Source: Streptomyces sp. NRRL F-5122
Lineage (GTDB): Bacteria; Actinomycetota; Actinomycetes; Streptomycetales; Streptomycetaceae
NCBI RefSeq assembly: GCF_001507435.1
Contig: NZ_LMWH01000105.1
Span: 85,449-149,448, forward strand
Direction: 5' to 3'
DNA: 64,000 nt
Part shown: positions 45,169 to 54,593 of the stretch, piece after piece
How the letters are laid out: every line of letters starts with the position of its first letter
Numbering within the stretch: the first letter of the stretch is position 1
Position numbers and translations under genes: made by a program
The notes under the pieces: generated by a model
What the model was told of the DNA's origin: nothing
Database searches by the model: none
Seen by the model: the letters and a program-made list of their open reading frames with translations, nothing else

Positions 45169-45459
45169 TCAGGGATTCGCCGGCTCGCGTACGGACTCGG
45201 CCGCAGCCGTTGATCCCACGGACGCCGTCGGCCGTGCGGCCGGTGCGGGCTGCCGGGCGGCGGGCCGTCGGCCACCGGCCGAAGCGGACTTCGGCACCGG
45301 CACCGTCACGGCGACGAGCAGTCCGAGTGCGAGCGCCGCGAGGGCGATCACGGCGATGCCCAGGCCCGAACTCGTCTGTGACAGCAGCAGCATGGCGAGG
45401 GTGGAGAAGATCACGGTGCAGGAACCGTAGGCGAGCTGTGCGGCGTTCGGACGAGGCAT
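45169..45459 (-). CDS. Small two-helix membrane protein
   Basis: A 96-residue protein with two membrane segments (AQLAYGSCTVIFSTLAMLLLSQ and GLGIAVIALAALALGLLVAVTVPV) and a Pro/Ala-rich C-terminal tail. The start MPRPN is preferred because GAGGA lies six bases upstream. Function unknown. Confidence 0.8.
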   Translation of the reverse strand: MPRPNAAQLAYGSCTVIFSTLAMLLLSQTSSGLGIAVIALAALALGLLVAVTVPVPKSASAGGRRPAARQPAPAARPTASVGSTAAAESVREPANP

Positions 45460-45729
45460 GGCCATTCCTCGGGGTGGGGGTCTCCCCCCGGTGCCTCTCG
45501 CGATGGGGGAGGATGCGGACAACGTGTGGAATCTGGGGCACTTGTCGTGTCGGGGGTGACACCGGTGTCGACCGGGCGATCCGTCACCGTTGCGACGCTC
45601 CGCCCGCCGACTCTATTCGCCTGCATGCCCGAGCGGAACGTCTGGTAAGCGTGACCTTACCCACGGTGCTGGTGCACAGGGGGCGCACGGAGTCATAGGG
45701 TCCGCCAACTGGGGAGATGCACGCGCCCG

Positions 45730-45758
45730 TTGACAGGCGATTATGCCGTTCGTATACC
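45730..45758 (+). promoter_or_regulatory. Consensus vegetative promoter of the M6 protease gene
   Basis: TTGACA at 45730-45735, a 17-base spacer, TATACC at 45753-45758: an unusually good housekeeping-type promoter for this genome. It implies a ~160-base 5' leader before GTG 45926. The rest of 45460-45925 has no gene. A 12-bp palindrome (gacaccggtgtc) occurs near 45560. Confidence 0.75.
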
Positions 45759-45925
45759 GAACGCCAGTTTCTATTAATGCATTTGGCCTGTTCAAGTCAA
45801 GGTCTGTCTTTTCTCCTAAACCTCCGGTCAAATGTCGTCACTTGACACACGCGTACACCACGCGCGGACCCCTCTCGATCGGGATTCGTCATCCGCGCGA
45901 TCGGACGCGTCGGGGAGGACTTCAA

Positions 45926-48268
45926 GTGACCAGTAGACCCTGGACGTTCAGAGCGGCCGCGATAGGCGCGACCCTCGCGGCAGCCTCGGCCACGTTCGCG
46001 ACCTTCGCGGTGGCAGAGGCGAACACGCCGGCGAATCCCGCCGCCGTGAACCGGCACGACCCACAGCCGGTGAAGCAGAAGGAGCACGACTTCGACGGCC
46101 CGCTGAGCAAGACGCAGGACGCTCAGCGCCAGGAAGCGCTCGACCAGGTCATATCGGGCAAGGCCAAGATCAAGAACCATGACGGTTCGAACGTCGTCCA
46201 GCTCAAGGGCAAGAAGGGCGACAGCAAGTACGTCGAACTCGGCCGCGAGAAGACCGACAAGATCTTCACGATCCTGGTCGAGTTCGGCGACCAGGTCGAC
46301 AGCCGATACGGCGGCACCCCGGGCCCGCTGCACAACAAGATCGCCAAGCCGGACCGCAAGAAGGACAACAGCACGGACTGGCTGGCGGACTACAACCAGA
46401 AGCACTACCAGGACCTGTACTTCGGCACCGGCAAGAACACCGAGTCGCTGAAGAAGTACTACGAGACGCAGTCCTCGGGCCGCTACTCGGTCGACGGTGA
46501 GGTGACCGACTGGGTCAAGGTCCCCTACAACGAGGCCCGTTACGGATCCAACAAGGCCGGCGACAGCGCCGCCTGGTACGCGGTCCAGGACGGCGTCAAC
46601 GCCTGGGTCGCCGAGCGCGAGGCGGCCGGCGACACCGCGGCCGAGATCCGCACGGAACTCGCCCAGTTCGACCAGTGGGACCGCTACGACCACGACGGCG
46701 ACGGCGACTTCAACGAGCCCGACGGTTACATCGACCACTTCCAGATCGTCCACGCCGGCGAGGACGAGTCCGCGGGCGGCGGCGCCCAGGGCGAGGACGC
46801 GATCTGGGCCCACCGCTGGTACGCCTTCGGCACCGACGCGGGTGCCACCGGCCCCGACGGCAACAAGCTCGGCGGCACGCAGGTCGGCGACACCGGCATC
46901 TGGGTCGGCGACTACACCATCCAGCCGGAGAACGGCGGACTCGGCGTCTTCGCCCACGAGTACGGCCACGACCTCGGTCTGCCGGACGAGTACGACACCA
47001 ACGGCGGCGAGAACTCCACCGGCTTCTGGACGCTGATGTCGTCCGGTTCCTGGCTGGGCACGGGCAAGGACGCCATCGGCAACCTGCCCGGCGACATGAA
47101 CGCCTGGGACAAGCTCCAGCTGGGCTGGCTCAACTACGACACGGCCAAGGCCGGCGTGAACTCCTGGCACAAGCTGGGCCTGGCCGAGTACAACACCAAG
47201 CACAAGCAGGCGCTGGTCGTCTCCCTGCCCGACAAGGCCGTCACCACCGAGGTGGTCACCCCGGCCCAGGGCGCGACCCAGTGGTGGAGCGGCAGCGGCA
47301 ACGACCTGAAGAACACGCTGACCCGGTCCGTCGACCTCACCGGCAAGTCCTCGGCCGTGCTGTCCCTGGACGGCTGGTACGACATCGAGGCCGACTACGA
47401 CTACCTCTACGCCGAGGTGTCGACCGACGGCGGCGCCAACTGGACCGTCCTCGACGGCACGGTGAACGGTCAGCCGGTCCCGCGCGACGCCAGCGGCAAG
47501 CCGGCGCTCACCGGTTCCATCGACGCGTACGCCAAGCTGTCGTACCCGCTCGACGCCTACGCGGGCAAGAAGTTCGATCTGCGCTTCCGCTACCAGACCG
47601 ACGGCGGTGTGGCCCTCAAGGGCTTTGCGGCCGACGAGATCGCGGTGACCGCGGACGGCTCGGCGGTGTTCTCCGACAACGCGGAGAGCGCGGACCCGGC
47701 CTGGACGGCGACGGGCTTCTCCCGCATCGGCGCGTCCTTCTCCAAGCTCTACAAGCAGTACTACGTCGCCGAGAACCGGCAGTACGTGTCGTACGACAAG
47801 ACCCTGAAGGTCGGCCCGTACAACTTCGGCTTCTCGACGACCCGTCCCGACTGGGTGGAGCACATCCCGTACCAGAACGGCCTGTTGATCTGGAAGTGGG
47901 ACACCTCGCAGCCGGACAACAACACCGCCGACCACCCGGGCACCGGCCTGATCCTGCCGATCGACTCGCACCCGGCGCCGCTGAAGTGGACCGACGGCAC
48001 GCTGCTGCGCAACCGGTTCCAGGCCTACGACTCGCCGTTCACCCTGGAGTCCACCGACGCGATCACGCTGCACAAGGCGGACGTGCCGGTGCGGATCAAG
48101 TCGCAGAAGGGGGTGTCGGTCTTCAACGACCACACCAGCACCTACTACGACGCGTCGAACCCGGCCGCCGGTGTCAAGATCACTGACACCAACACCAAGA
48201 TCAAGATCGAAAAGGCGGCCAAGGACGGCTCCACCATCGAGCTCGAGGTCGGGCCCGCGGTGAAGTAG
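45926..48268 (+). CDS. Secreted immune-inhibitor-A-type metalloprotease (peptidase M6)
   Basis: A 780-residue secreted zinc protease. Signal peptide: TSRPWTFRAAAIGATLAAASATFATFAVA. A propeptide follows, then the catalytic domain with the zinc motif HEYGHDLGLPDEYD near residue 343 and an acidic Ca-binding-like DHDGDGDFNEPDG before it. The C-terminal ~350 residues include an M6 beta-sandwich (SAVLSLDGWYDIEADYDYLYAEVS). Family members cleave host defence peptides or nutrients; here it is likely nutritional. GTG 45926 has GGAGG eight bases upstream. Confidence 0.92.
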   Translation: MTSRPWTFRAAAIGATLAAASATFATFAVAEANTPANPAAVNRHDPQPVKQKEHDFDGPLSKTQDAQRQEALDQVISGKAKIKNHDGSNVVQLKGKKGDSKYVELGREKTDKIFTILVEFGDQVDSRYGGTPGPLHNKIAKPDRKKDNSTDWLADYNQKHYQDLYFGTGKNTESLKKYYETQSSGRYSVDGEVTDWVKVPYNEARYGSNKAGDSAAWYAVQDGVNAWVAEREAAGDTAAEIRTELAQFDQWDRYDHDGDGDFNEPDGYIDHFQIVHAGEDESAGGGAQGEDAIWAHRWYAFGTDAGATGPDGNKLGGTQVGDTGIWVGDYTIQPENGGLGVFAHEYGHDLGLPDEYDTNGGENSTGFWTLMSSGSWLGTGKDAIGNLPGDMNAWDKLQLGWLNYDTAKAGVNSWHKLGLAEYNTKHKQALVVSLPDKAVTTEVVTPAQGATQWWSGSGNDLKNTLTRSVDLTGKSSAVLSLDGWYDIEADYDYLYAEVSTDGGANWTVLDGTVNGQPVPRDASGKPALTGSIDAYAKLSYPLDAYAGKKFDLRFRYQTDGGVALKGFAADEIAVTADGSAVFSDNAESADPAWTATGFSRIGASFSKLYKQYYVAENRQYVSYDKTLKVGPYNFGFSTTRPDWVEHIPYQNGLLIWKWDTSQPDNNTADHPGTGLILPIDSHPAPLKWTDGTLLRNRFQAYDSPFTLESTDAITLHKADVPVRIKSQKGVSVFNDHTSTYYDASNPAAGVKITDTNTKIKIEKAAKDGSTIELEVGPAVK

Positions 48269-48294
48269 TCCGCATCTTCGCAGGTCAGAAGCGT

Positions 48295-48328
48295 ATCGGC
48301 GGCGACCCCCTGGCGGGCCGCCGCCGAT
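48295..48328 (+). terminator. Terminator after M6 protease gene
   Basis: A 10-bp perfect stem (atcggcggcg / cgccgccgat) 26 bases after the stop. Confidence 0.65.
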
Positions 48329-48389
48329 CGTGTTTAGGTGCGTCCTGTGGCGCACTTATTGACACCGACCGGAACGGGGATGTGACTGA

Positions 48390-48722
48390 ATGGCCGCAGG
48401 AGGTTTCTGCAAGCTGCCGAACGGCAGCGTGGTGGTGGCGCTGAACCTGCCCAGCCCGGGTTCCGGCAGCGGCTTCGTCCGCGTGCTCGTCCTCGCCCAG
48501 AACCGCGCCCGGGCGCTGACGCGACTGCGCAACCTGGGCCTGCGTGCCGTCTACCTGCGCGGCAACGCCGCCCCGCCGACCCCCGACGAGATCACCGCGG
48601 TCCTGCACCACCCCGACGGGCTGATATGGCGCACGGCACCCGACAGCGCGGGCCAGGAGCTGTCCCAGGAGCTGTGGCACCCGATCAGGGCGCTGCTGAG
48701 GAGGCCGACGGCGCAGGCGTGA
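48390..48722 (+). CDS. Hypothetical 110-residue protein
   Basis: A soluble protein: MAAGGFCKLPNGSVVVALNLP, then FVRVLVLAQNRARALTRLRNLGLRAVYLRG and PDEITAVLHHPDGLIWR. Good codon bias and conserved-looking structure, but I do not recognise the family. A 9-bp hairpin at 48734-48760 separates it from convergent pncA. Confidence 0.78.
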   Translation: MAAGGFCKLPNGSVVVALNLPSPGSGSGFVRVLVLAQNRARALTRLRNLGLRAVYLRGNAAPPTPDEITAVLHHPDGLIWRTAPDSAGQELSQELWHPIRALLRRPTAQA

Positions 48723-48764
48723 GCGCCCCCGGAGGCGACCGCACCGGCGGCGCGGTCGCCGGCC

Positions 48765-49352
48765 CTAGGAGACGACGGGCTTGCCGGACAGGTCCACCCC
48801 GGCATCCCGGAGCTCCTCCAGCGCCCGCTCCGTGGTCTCCGCCGACACCCCGGCGGTCAGGTCCAGCAGCACCTGCGTGCGCAAGCCCCGACGCGCGGCG
48901 TCCAGGGCGGTGGCGCGCACGCAGTGGTCCGTGGCGATGCCCACCACGTCCACCTCGTCGATCTCGCGCGCCTGAAGCCAGTCGCCGAGCGACACCCCGT
49001 TCTCGTCGGTCCCCTCGAACCCGCTGTACGCGCCGGAGTACGCACCCTTGTCGAACACGGCGTCGATGGCGCCGGAGGCGACCGCCGGGGCGAAGTTCGG
49101 GTGGAAGCCCACGCCCTCCGTGCCCGCCACGCAGTGCGCGGGCCAGGTGCGGACGTAGTCGGGGTCGTCGGCGAAGTGTCCTCCCGGGGCGATGTGGTGA
49201 TCCCGGGTGGCGACGACATGGCGATAGCCGGCGGGCGCCTGCCCGATCAGCTCGGTGATCGCGGCGGCCACATCGGCACCTCCGGCCACCGCGAGGCTGC
49301 CGCCTTCACAGAAGTCGTTCTGTACGTCTACGACGATCAAGGCGCGGCGCAT
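48765..49352 (-). CDS. pncA: Nicotinamidase
   Basis: A 195-residue isochorismatase-fold amidase that converts nicotinamide to nicotinate. Catalytic Asp9 is in ALIVVDVQNDFCEGGSLAV, metal ligands in TRDHHIAPGGHF, and the nucleophile Cys in IATDHCVRATALDA. It acts with pncB, 270 bases upstream on the same strand, to salvage NAD. Confidence 0.95.
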   Translation of the reverse strand: MRRALIVVDVQNDFCEGGSLAVAGGADVAAAITELIGQAPAGYRHVVATRDHHIAPGGHFADDPDYVRTWPAHCVAGTEGVGFHPNFAPAVASGAIDAVFDKGAYSGAYSGFEGTDENGVSLGDWLQAREIDEVDVVGIATDHCVRATALDAARRGLRTQVLLDLTAGVSAETTERALEELRDAGVDLSGKPVVS

Positions 49353-49618
49353 GGTCGGTGTCCTTCGGCTTGGCGGCGGTTCGGAGTAGAGGGTGCGAGC
49401 CCGGCCGTCCGTACGAACTACCGAGCCTAGAGACTTCGGGGGCCGGGCGGGAGGGGGCGTCAGCGGGTCGGCGGCGTGCGCGGGTGCGCTGCCGTTGCAT
49501 TCCCACGGGCCGCGCGTTCATGCGCCCGCGGCAGGGGTCCGGCCGAAGCCGCACCCCGCGCTCGCCCCGCGGTCCGGCCGCACCGGTCCCCCGTGCCGCT
49601 CCGGCCGGACCGGGGGCC

Positions 49619-50947
49619 TCACACGTAGACGGTCGGGATGACGGGTTCCCCGCGCGACAGCTGTGTCGCCGACAGCGGCAGACCGGCGCGCACGGCGGCG
49701 TGCCGATCGCGTACGACGTCCAGCGGCTCGCGGGTGAGCACCTGGCCCCCCTTGACGAGCTGGACCAGCAGCTGCCGGTCCGCCAGCCCGTCCGGCACCG
49801 CTCCGGTGCCGACCACCTCGGCCTCCGCCACCCCGTGCTCGTCGACCCGTCGCGCCGCCCACTTGCGGCCGCCGATGGAGGTCTTCCCGCCGAGCGACTT
49901 CTTGGCGACCGGCTGCAGCGGAGCCTGCGGGTCCGCCGACTCGGCGCGGGCGACCAGCTTGTAGACCATCGAGCAGGTCGGATGGCCGGAACCCGTCACC
50001 AGCTGGGTGCCGACGCCGTAGGCGTCCACGGGCGCCGCCCGCAGCGAGGCGATGGCGTACTCGTCCAGGTCGGAGGTCACGACGATCTTCGTATGGGTCG
50101 CGCCCAGTTCGTCTAGCTGCTGGCGCACCCGGTGCGCCACCAGCAGCAGGTCGCCGGAGTCGATGCGGACGGCTCCGAGCTCGGGCCCGGCGATCTCGAC
50201 GGCCAGCCGGACGGCCTCGGTGACGTCGTAGGTGTCCACCAGCAGCGTGGTGCCCCGCCCGAGCGACTCGACCTGGGCCCGGAAGGCGTCCCGCTCGTTG
50301 TCGTGCACCAGGGTGAAGGCGTGGGCGGAGGTCCCGACCGTGGGGATGCCGTAGCGGAAGCCGGCGGCGAGGTCCGAGGTGGTGGTGAAGCCGCCGATGT
50401 ACGCGGCCCGCGAGGCGGCCACGGCGGCCAGTTCGTGGGTGCGCCGGGCGCCCATCTCGATCAGCCCCCGGCCGTCCGCGGCCGAGGACATGCGGGAGGC
50501 GGCCGCCGCCACGGCGGAGTCGTGGTTGAGGATGGACAGGATCACGGTCTCCAGGAGCACGCACTCGGCGAAGGAGCCCTCCACCCGCATGATCGGCGAG
50601 CCGGGGAAGTACACCTCTCCCTCCGGGTAGCCCCAGATATCGCCGTCGAAGCGGTATTCGGCGAGCCAGTCCAGGGTCTGCGGATCGACGACGCGGCGTT
50701 CCCGCAGGAAGCCGAGGACGTCGGCGTCGAAGCGGAAGTTCTCGACCGCGTCCAGGACGCGCCCGGTGCCGGCCACGACGCCGTAGCGGCGGCCCTCGGG
50801 CAGCCGCCGGGTGAAGACCTCGAAGACGGAGCGCCGATCGGCGCTGCCCGCCTGGAGGGCGGCCTGCAGCATCGTCAGCTCGTAGTGGTCGGTGAAGAGT
50901 GCCGTCGAGGGCACGTCCACCGGCAGCCCAAGGTCCGCTGTGTTCAT
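49619..50947 (-). CDS. pncB: Nicotinate phosphoribosyltransferase
   Basis: A 442-residue enzyme that makes nicotinate mononucleotide from nicotinate and PRPP. Signatures: ALFTDHYELTMLQAAL, VFEVFTRRLPEGR, GGFTTTSDLAAG, VRIDSGDLLLVAHRVRQ, YGVGTQLVTGSGHPT. Start ATG 50947 (MNTADLGLPVD) fits the family; ATG 50968 is seven codons earlier. A palindrome at 50970-50984 lies directly upstream. Confidence 0.94.
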   Translation of the reverse strand: MNTADLGLPVDVPSTALFTDHYELTMLQAALQAGSADRRSVFEVFTRRLPEGRRYGVVAGTGRVLDAVENFRFDADVLGFLRERRVVDPQTLDWLAEYRFDGDIWGYPEGEVYFPGSPIMRVEGSFAECVLLETVILSILNHDSAVAAAASRMSSAADGRGLIEMGARRTHELAAVAASRAAYIGGFTTTSDLAAGFRYGIPTVGTSAHAFTLVHDNERDAFRAQVESLGRGTTLLVDTYDVTEAVRLAVEIAGPELGAVRIDSGDLLLVAHRVRQQLDELGATHTKIVVTSDLDEYAIASLRAAPVDAYGVGTQLVTGSGHPTCSMVYKLVARAESADPQAPLQPVAKKSLGGKTSIGGRKWAARRVDEHGVAEAEVVGTGAVPDGLADRQLLVQLVKGGQVLTREPLDVVRDRHAAVRAGLPLSATQLSRGEPVIPTVYV

Positions 50948-50969
50948 GACGTCGGATCGTACTCCCATC

Positions 50970-50984
50970 TCGTCAGTCTGACGA
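50970..50984. promoter_or_regulatory. Palindrome between divergent pncB and clpS
   Basis: TCGTCAG-T-CTGACGA, a perfect 7+1+7 inverted repeat just upstream of pncB. It could be the operator of an NAD-metabolism repressor. Confidence 0.5.
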
Positions 50985-51039
50985 TTTGTGGGGGTGGTGG
51001 CTGTGTCCGTTTGTGCGGGGGCCCGGTCGAGGTGGCAGC

Positions 51040-51357
51040 ATGGGCCGTGTGACGGCTCCTGCACCCCTAGAGATCGAGAAGACCGAGTCGGCGGAGGAAC
51101 AGTTCGCCGTTCCCGAACCCGATGTCCCCTGGGTGACGATCGTCCACAACGACCCGGTCAACCTGATGAGCTACGTGACGTACGTCTTCCAGACGTACTT
51201 CGGCTACTCGAAGGACAAGGCCACCAAGCTCATGCTCGACGTCCACCACAAGGGCCGGGCGGTCGTCTCCAGCGGTACCCGCGAGGAGATGGAACGCGAC
51301 GTGCAGGCGATGCACGGCTACGGTTTGTGGGCCACCCTCCAGCAGGACCGGAAGTAA
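51040..51357 (+). CDS. clpS: ATP-dependent Clp protease adaptor ClpS
   Basis: A 105-residue adaptor that delivers N-degron substrates to ClpA/ClpC. Core motif: [28 protein letters not shown], with [14 protein letters not shown] (LDVHHKG contacts Clp) and the [19 protein letters not shown] end. ATG 51040 or GTG 51049 may be used. It is 11 bases upstream of the DUF2017 gene, the usual actinobacterial pairing. Confidence 0.94.
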   Translation: MGRVTAPAPLEIEKTESAEEQFAVPEPDVPWVTIVHNDPVNLMSYVTYVFQTYFGYSKDKATKLMLDVHHKGRAVVSSGTREEMERDVQAMHGYGLWATLQQDRK

Positions 51358-51368
51358 CGACCTCCCTG

Positions 51369-51974
51369 ATGTCAGGACACTTCGAATCACTCCCCGGCGG
51401 CGGTGCCGCCGTCGCGCTCGACGACGTCGAGATCTCCATCATCCGGTCGCTGGCCGTGCAGCTGCTGGAACTCATCGGCCCCGGCCCCGCCGAGAACGCC
51501 CCGGACGATCCGCTCGCCGAACTGTTCGCGGAGGGCCCCAGCGAACCCCCCTCCGACCCCGTGCTGCGCCGTCTGTTCCCGGACGCCTACGGCGGCCCCG
51601 GCGGCGACCCCGACTCGCCCGAGGAGGCCGAGGAACAGCGGGCGCATTCGGCCGAGTTCCGCCGCTTCACCGAGAACGACCTGCGGGCGCGCAAGCGCGA
51701 CAACGCCCTCGCCGTGATCCGCTCGCTGGACGCGCTGACCTCGGCGAGCGAGGAGGGTGGCGTCCTGAAGCTGTCGCAGAAGGAGTCCGGGCAGTGGCTC
51801 GGCGCCCTGAACGACCTGCGCCTGGCGATCGGCTCGCGGCTCGAGGTCGTGGACGAGGACGACACCGACCACCTCTACCGGCTGCCGGACGAGGATCCGC
51901 GCAAGCCCATGGTGATGGCCTATCTGTGGCTCGGTGGCCTCCAGGAGACGCTCGTCACGACCCTTATGCCCTGA
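51369..51974 (+). CDS. DUF2017 family protein
   Basis: A 201-residue protein always found after clpS in actinobacteria. Features: LDDVEISIIRSLAVQLLELIG, FRRFTENDLRARKRDNALAVIRSL, SQKESGQWLGALNDLRLAIGSRL, and LYRLPDEDPRKPMVMAYLWLGGLQE. Function unknown; co-occurrence suggests a link to Clp proteolysis. Confidence 0.92.
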   Translation: MSGHFESLPGGGAAVALDDVEISIIRSLAVQLLELIGPGPAENAPDDPLAELFAEGPSEPPSDPVLRRLFPDAYGGPGGDPDSPEEAEEQRAHSAEFRRFTENDLRARKRDNALAVIRSLDALTSASEEGGVLKLSQKESGQWLGALNDLRLAIGSRLEVVDEDDTDHLYRLPDEDPRKPMVMAYLWLGGLQETLVTTLMP

Positions 51975-52317
51975 TTCAAAGGGGTTTGTGGGCGCTCGGC
52001 GAGGGGCCGGTGTTCGCTCAGCGGGGGCTCAAGTCCGGATAACGATCACGTCACCACCGCGGCCCGGTGTGCCCGTTCGAGTGCATCTTTGTCCGGTTCT
52101 TCCGGTGTTGTACGTCACATGGCGTCCAGCCGATCAACGGTGCGGCCGTGATAGACCTTCACGACCGCCCGACGGGACAACACCCACGTCCGGTCGGGTG
52201 CGCCACCGAGCCGACAACCGTCGGCCAGGCACTGCTCCATCACATTCCGGGGGGATCGGAACCCGATCCGGGGCCATGGGACTGGCTCGGATCGGCATGG
52301 AGAAAGGTGCACCACAC
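51975..52317. other. Intergenic region before amino-acid permease
   Basis: There is no gene. A weak promoter-like pair (TTGTCC at 52089, TACGTC at 52111, 16-base spacer) is the only signal seen. Confidence 0.4.
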
Positions 52318-53769
52318 ATGACCTCATCGCAGGTCGGTAAGAACTACGACGGCAGTGAGGCCGTGGGCGGCAACACCCCCGAAGAGGGGTACGAGCGCGG
52401 GCTCGGCAGCCGTCAGGTCCAGATGATCGCGATCGGCGGCGCCATCGGCGTCGGCCTCTTCCTCGGTGCCGGGGCGAACATCGCCAAGGCCGGCCCCAGT
52501 CTGATCTTCATGTACGCCCTCGCGGGCGTCATCATCTTCTTCATCATGCGGGCGCTCGGCGAACTGCTCCTCTATCGCCCGGTCTCCGGCTCCTTCGCGG
52601 AGTACTCCCGGGAGTTCCTCGGCCCGTTCTTCGGCTACTTCACCGGCTGGACGTACTGGCTCATGTGGGTGGTGACCGGCATGGCCGAGCTGACGGCCGC
52701 CGCGATCTACGTCCACTACTGGTTCCCGTCCATCCCGCAATGGGTGACGGCGCTGGTCTTCCTGGTGGTCCTGTTCGTGGCCAACCTGATCTCGGTGAAG
52801 CTGTTCGGCGAGATCGAGTTCTGGTTCTCGATGGTCAAGGTCACCGCGCTGATCGGCATGATCGTCATCGGTCTCGGTGTGCTGACGTTCGGCTTCAGCT
52901 CCGCCGGTGACACCGCCTCCGTCTCCAACCTCTGGCAGTTCGACGGCTTCTTCCCCAAGGGCATCGGCTCCTCGCTGATGACCCTGCAGGGCGTCATGTT
53001 CGCCTACCTCGCCGTCGAGCTGGTCGGTGTGACGGCCGGTGAGTCGGAGAACCCGGAGAAGACCCTGCCCAAGGCGATCAACACCCTGCCCTGGCGCATC
53101 GCGCTGTTCTACGTCGGTGCCCTCACCGTCATCCTCTGCGTGGTGAAGTGGACCGAGTTCGGGGCCGGTGTGAGCCCGTTCGTCGAGGCATTCGCGAAAA
53201 TCGGCATTCCCGCCGGTGCGGGCATCGTCAACTTCGTGGTGCTCACCGCGGCCCTGTCCTCCTGCAACTCGGGCATGTACTCCACCGGCCGCATGCTGCG
53301 CACCCTCGCCGACAACGGCGAGGCCCCGAAGGCGTTCAGCCGGCTGTCGGCGTCGAAGACCCCGGCCCTCGGCATCACGACCTCGGTCGCCTGCATGGGC
53401 GTCGGCGTGGTCCTCAACTACGTCGTCCCGGAGAAGGCCTTCGGCTACGTCACCTCGGTGGCCACCGCGGCCGGCATCTGGACCTGGCTGATGATCCTGA
53501 TCAGCCACGTCCTGTACCGCCGCGCGGTGGTGGCGGGCCGGCTGCGCGCCTCCTCGTTCCCGGCACCCGGCGGCGCGGTGTGCAGCTGGATCGCCATCGC
53601 GTTCCTGCTCTTCGTCACCGCCCTGATCGCGTACGACGCGGACTCCCGCGTCTGCCTGTACGTGATGGCCGTCTGGGCCGCCGCCCTGGCCGTCGGCTGG
53701 GTCGTGCTCAAGGCCCGTAACCCGCAGGTCGCCGAGCGCCGCGGAACGCGGCTGGAGAAGGTCGGCTGA
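52318..53769 (+). CDS. Amino acid permease (APC family, GabP/AnsP-like)
   Basis: A 483-residue amino acid/polyamine/organocation transporter with 12 helices. The first helix has the substrate-binding GGAIGVGLFLGAGANIAKAGPS; conserved ALGELLLYRPVSGSFAEYSREFLGP and GVTAGESENPEKTLPKAIN follow. Subfamily AAT (GABA, asparagine or aromatic amino acids); exact substrate not deducible. A strong terminator follows. Confidence 0.93.
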   Translation: MTSSQVGKNYDGSEAVGGNTPEEGYERGLGSRQVQMIAIGGAIGVGLFLGAGANIAKAGPSLIFMYALAGVIIFFIMRALGELLLYRPVSGSFAEYSREFLGPFFGYFTGWTYWLMWVVTGMAELTAAAIYVHYWFPSIPQWVTALVFLVVLFVANLISVKLFGEIEFWFSMVKVTALIGMIVIGLGVLTFGFSSAGDTASVSNLWQFDGFFPKGIGSSLMTLQGVMFAYLAVELVGVTAGESENPEKTLPKAINTLPWRIALFYVGALTVILCVVKWTEFGAGVSPFVEAFAKIGIPAGAGIVNFVVLTAALSSCNSGMYSTGRMLRTLADNGEAPKAFSRLSASKTPALGITTSVACMGVGVVLNYVVPEKAFGYVTSVATAAGIWTWLMILISHVLYRRAVVAGRLRASSFPAPGGAVCSWIAIAFLLFVTALIAYDADSRVCLYVMAVWAAALAVGWVVLKARNPQVAERRGTRLEKVG

Positions 53770-53788
53770 GTCGCACAGCCCACCATGT

Positions 53789-53825
53789 GGGCCGCCCCGT
53801 ACCACCCTTCGGTACGGGGCGGCCC
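53789..53825 (+). terminator. Terminator after permease
   Basis: A perfect 15-bp stem (gggccgccccgtacc) and a 7-base loop, ending 19 bases before the next gene. Confidence 0.9.
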
Positions 53826-53844
53826 TCTGCTTATCCTGACCGTC

Positions 53845-54267
53845 ATGCTGACCATCACCGAGGACCTGTACGACCGGATCGTCGCCCACGCGCGCCAGGA
53901 CCACCCCGACGAGGCGTGCGGCGTGGTCGCGGGCCCAGTGGGCCCGGGCCGCCCCGAGCGTTTCATCCCGATGCTGAACGCGGCCCGCTCGCCCACGTTC
54001 TACGAGTTCGACTCCGGCGATCTGCTCAAGCTGTACCGGGAGATGGACGACCGCGACGAGGAGCCGGTGGTCATCTACCACTCCCACACGGCGACCGAGG
54101 CGTACCCCTCCCGCACGGACATCTCGTACGCCAACGAGCCGGGTGCCCACTACGTCCTGGTCTCGACCGCCGACACCGACGACGCCGGCCCCTTCCAGTT
54201 CCGCTCGTTCCGGATCGTGGAGGGAGAGGTGACAGAGGAGGAGGTCACGGTGGTGAAGAGCTACTGA
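53845..54267 (+). CDS. mec: JAMM/Mpn+ metalloprotease, Mec+-type CysO hydrolase
   Basis: A 140-residue JAB1/MPN zinc protease. Key residues: Glu in DHPDEACGVVAG, and HSH plus Asp in VVIYHSHTATEAYPSRTDISYA. In Mycobacterium tuberculosis Mec+ releases cysteine from the CysO-cysteine adduct; cysO and cysM lie just downstream here, which fixes the role. TATCCT at 53832-53837 sits seven bases before the ATG, with no Shine-Dalgarno, so it is probably leaderless. Confidence 0.92.
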   Translation: MLTITEDLYDRIVAHARQDHPDEACGVVAGPVGPGRPERFIPMLNAARSPTFYEFDSGDLLKLYREMDDRDEEPVVIYHSHTATEAYPSRTDISYANEPGAHYVLVSTADTDDAGPFQFRSFRIVEGEVTEEEVTVVKSY

Positions 54268-54346
54268 TCCCGCAATTCGGGCAGAATTCATCCACCATGC
54301 GAGATCACACTCCGGACGCCGAGGGGGGAATCGATACGATGACCCC

Positions 54347-54442
54347 ATGGTTCTCCACGACGTGAGCAAGAAGACGCCGGGCACGCTGCTCGTGGCGCGG
54401 CTGCACGTCGATCTGTGCAGGTCGAACAGCGCCATCTGTTGA
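54347..54442 (+). CDS. Cysteine-responsive leader peptide
   Basis: A 31-codon frame reading MVLHDVSKKTPGTLLVARL, then HVDLCRSNSAIC and stop. The RLHVDLCR...SAIC ending is the signature of Streptomyces putative leader peptides before sulfur-assimilation and cysteine genes. Cys codons near the end would stall ribosomes when cysteine is low and change folding or termination of the RNA between here and cysO (54443-54593). GTG 54365 is a possible internal start. Confidence 0.8.
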   Translation: MVLHDVSKKTPGTLLVARLHVDLCRSNSAIC

Positions 54443-54593
54443 CGCCGCACTGCCGCCGTCCGGCCGGGCCGCGGCGTACCGCCCCGCGTCCTGTCATGAC
54501 GCTCCGCGCCGCCGTGCGCGTCCGCAAGCTCTCGGCTCCGCTGGAGCAGGGGGCGCCCTCCATCCAGACTTCTCCCGACAGGAGCCCCGAGCC

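Noticed and set aside
42438..45275. 945-codon antisense frame over the RDD genes
   Set aside because: The low-complexity Pro/Gly linkers of the RDD proteins leave the complement open; no motif is seen.
45797..48355. 852-codon open frame antisense to the M6 protease gene
   Set aside because: It exactly opposes a clear secreted protease; the composition (Val/Leu/Arg/Gly-rich) is that of antisense translation.
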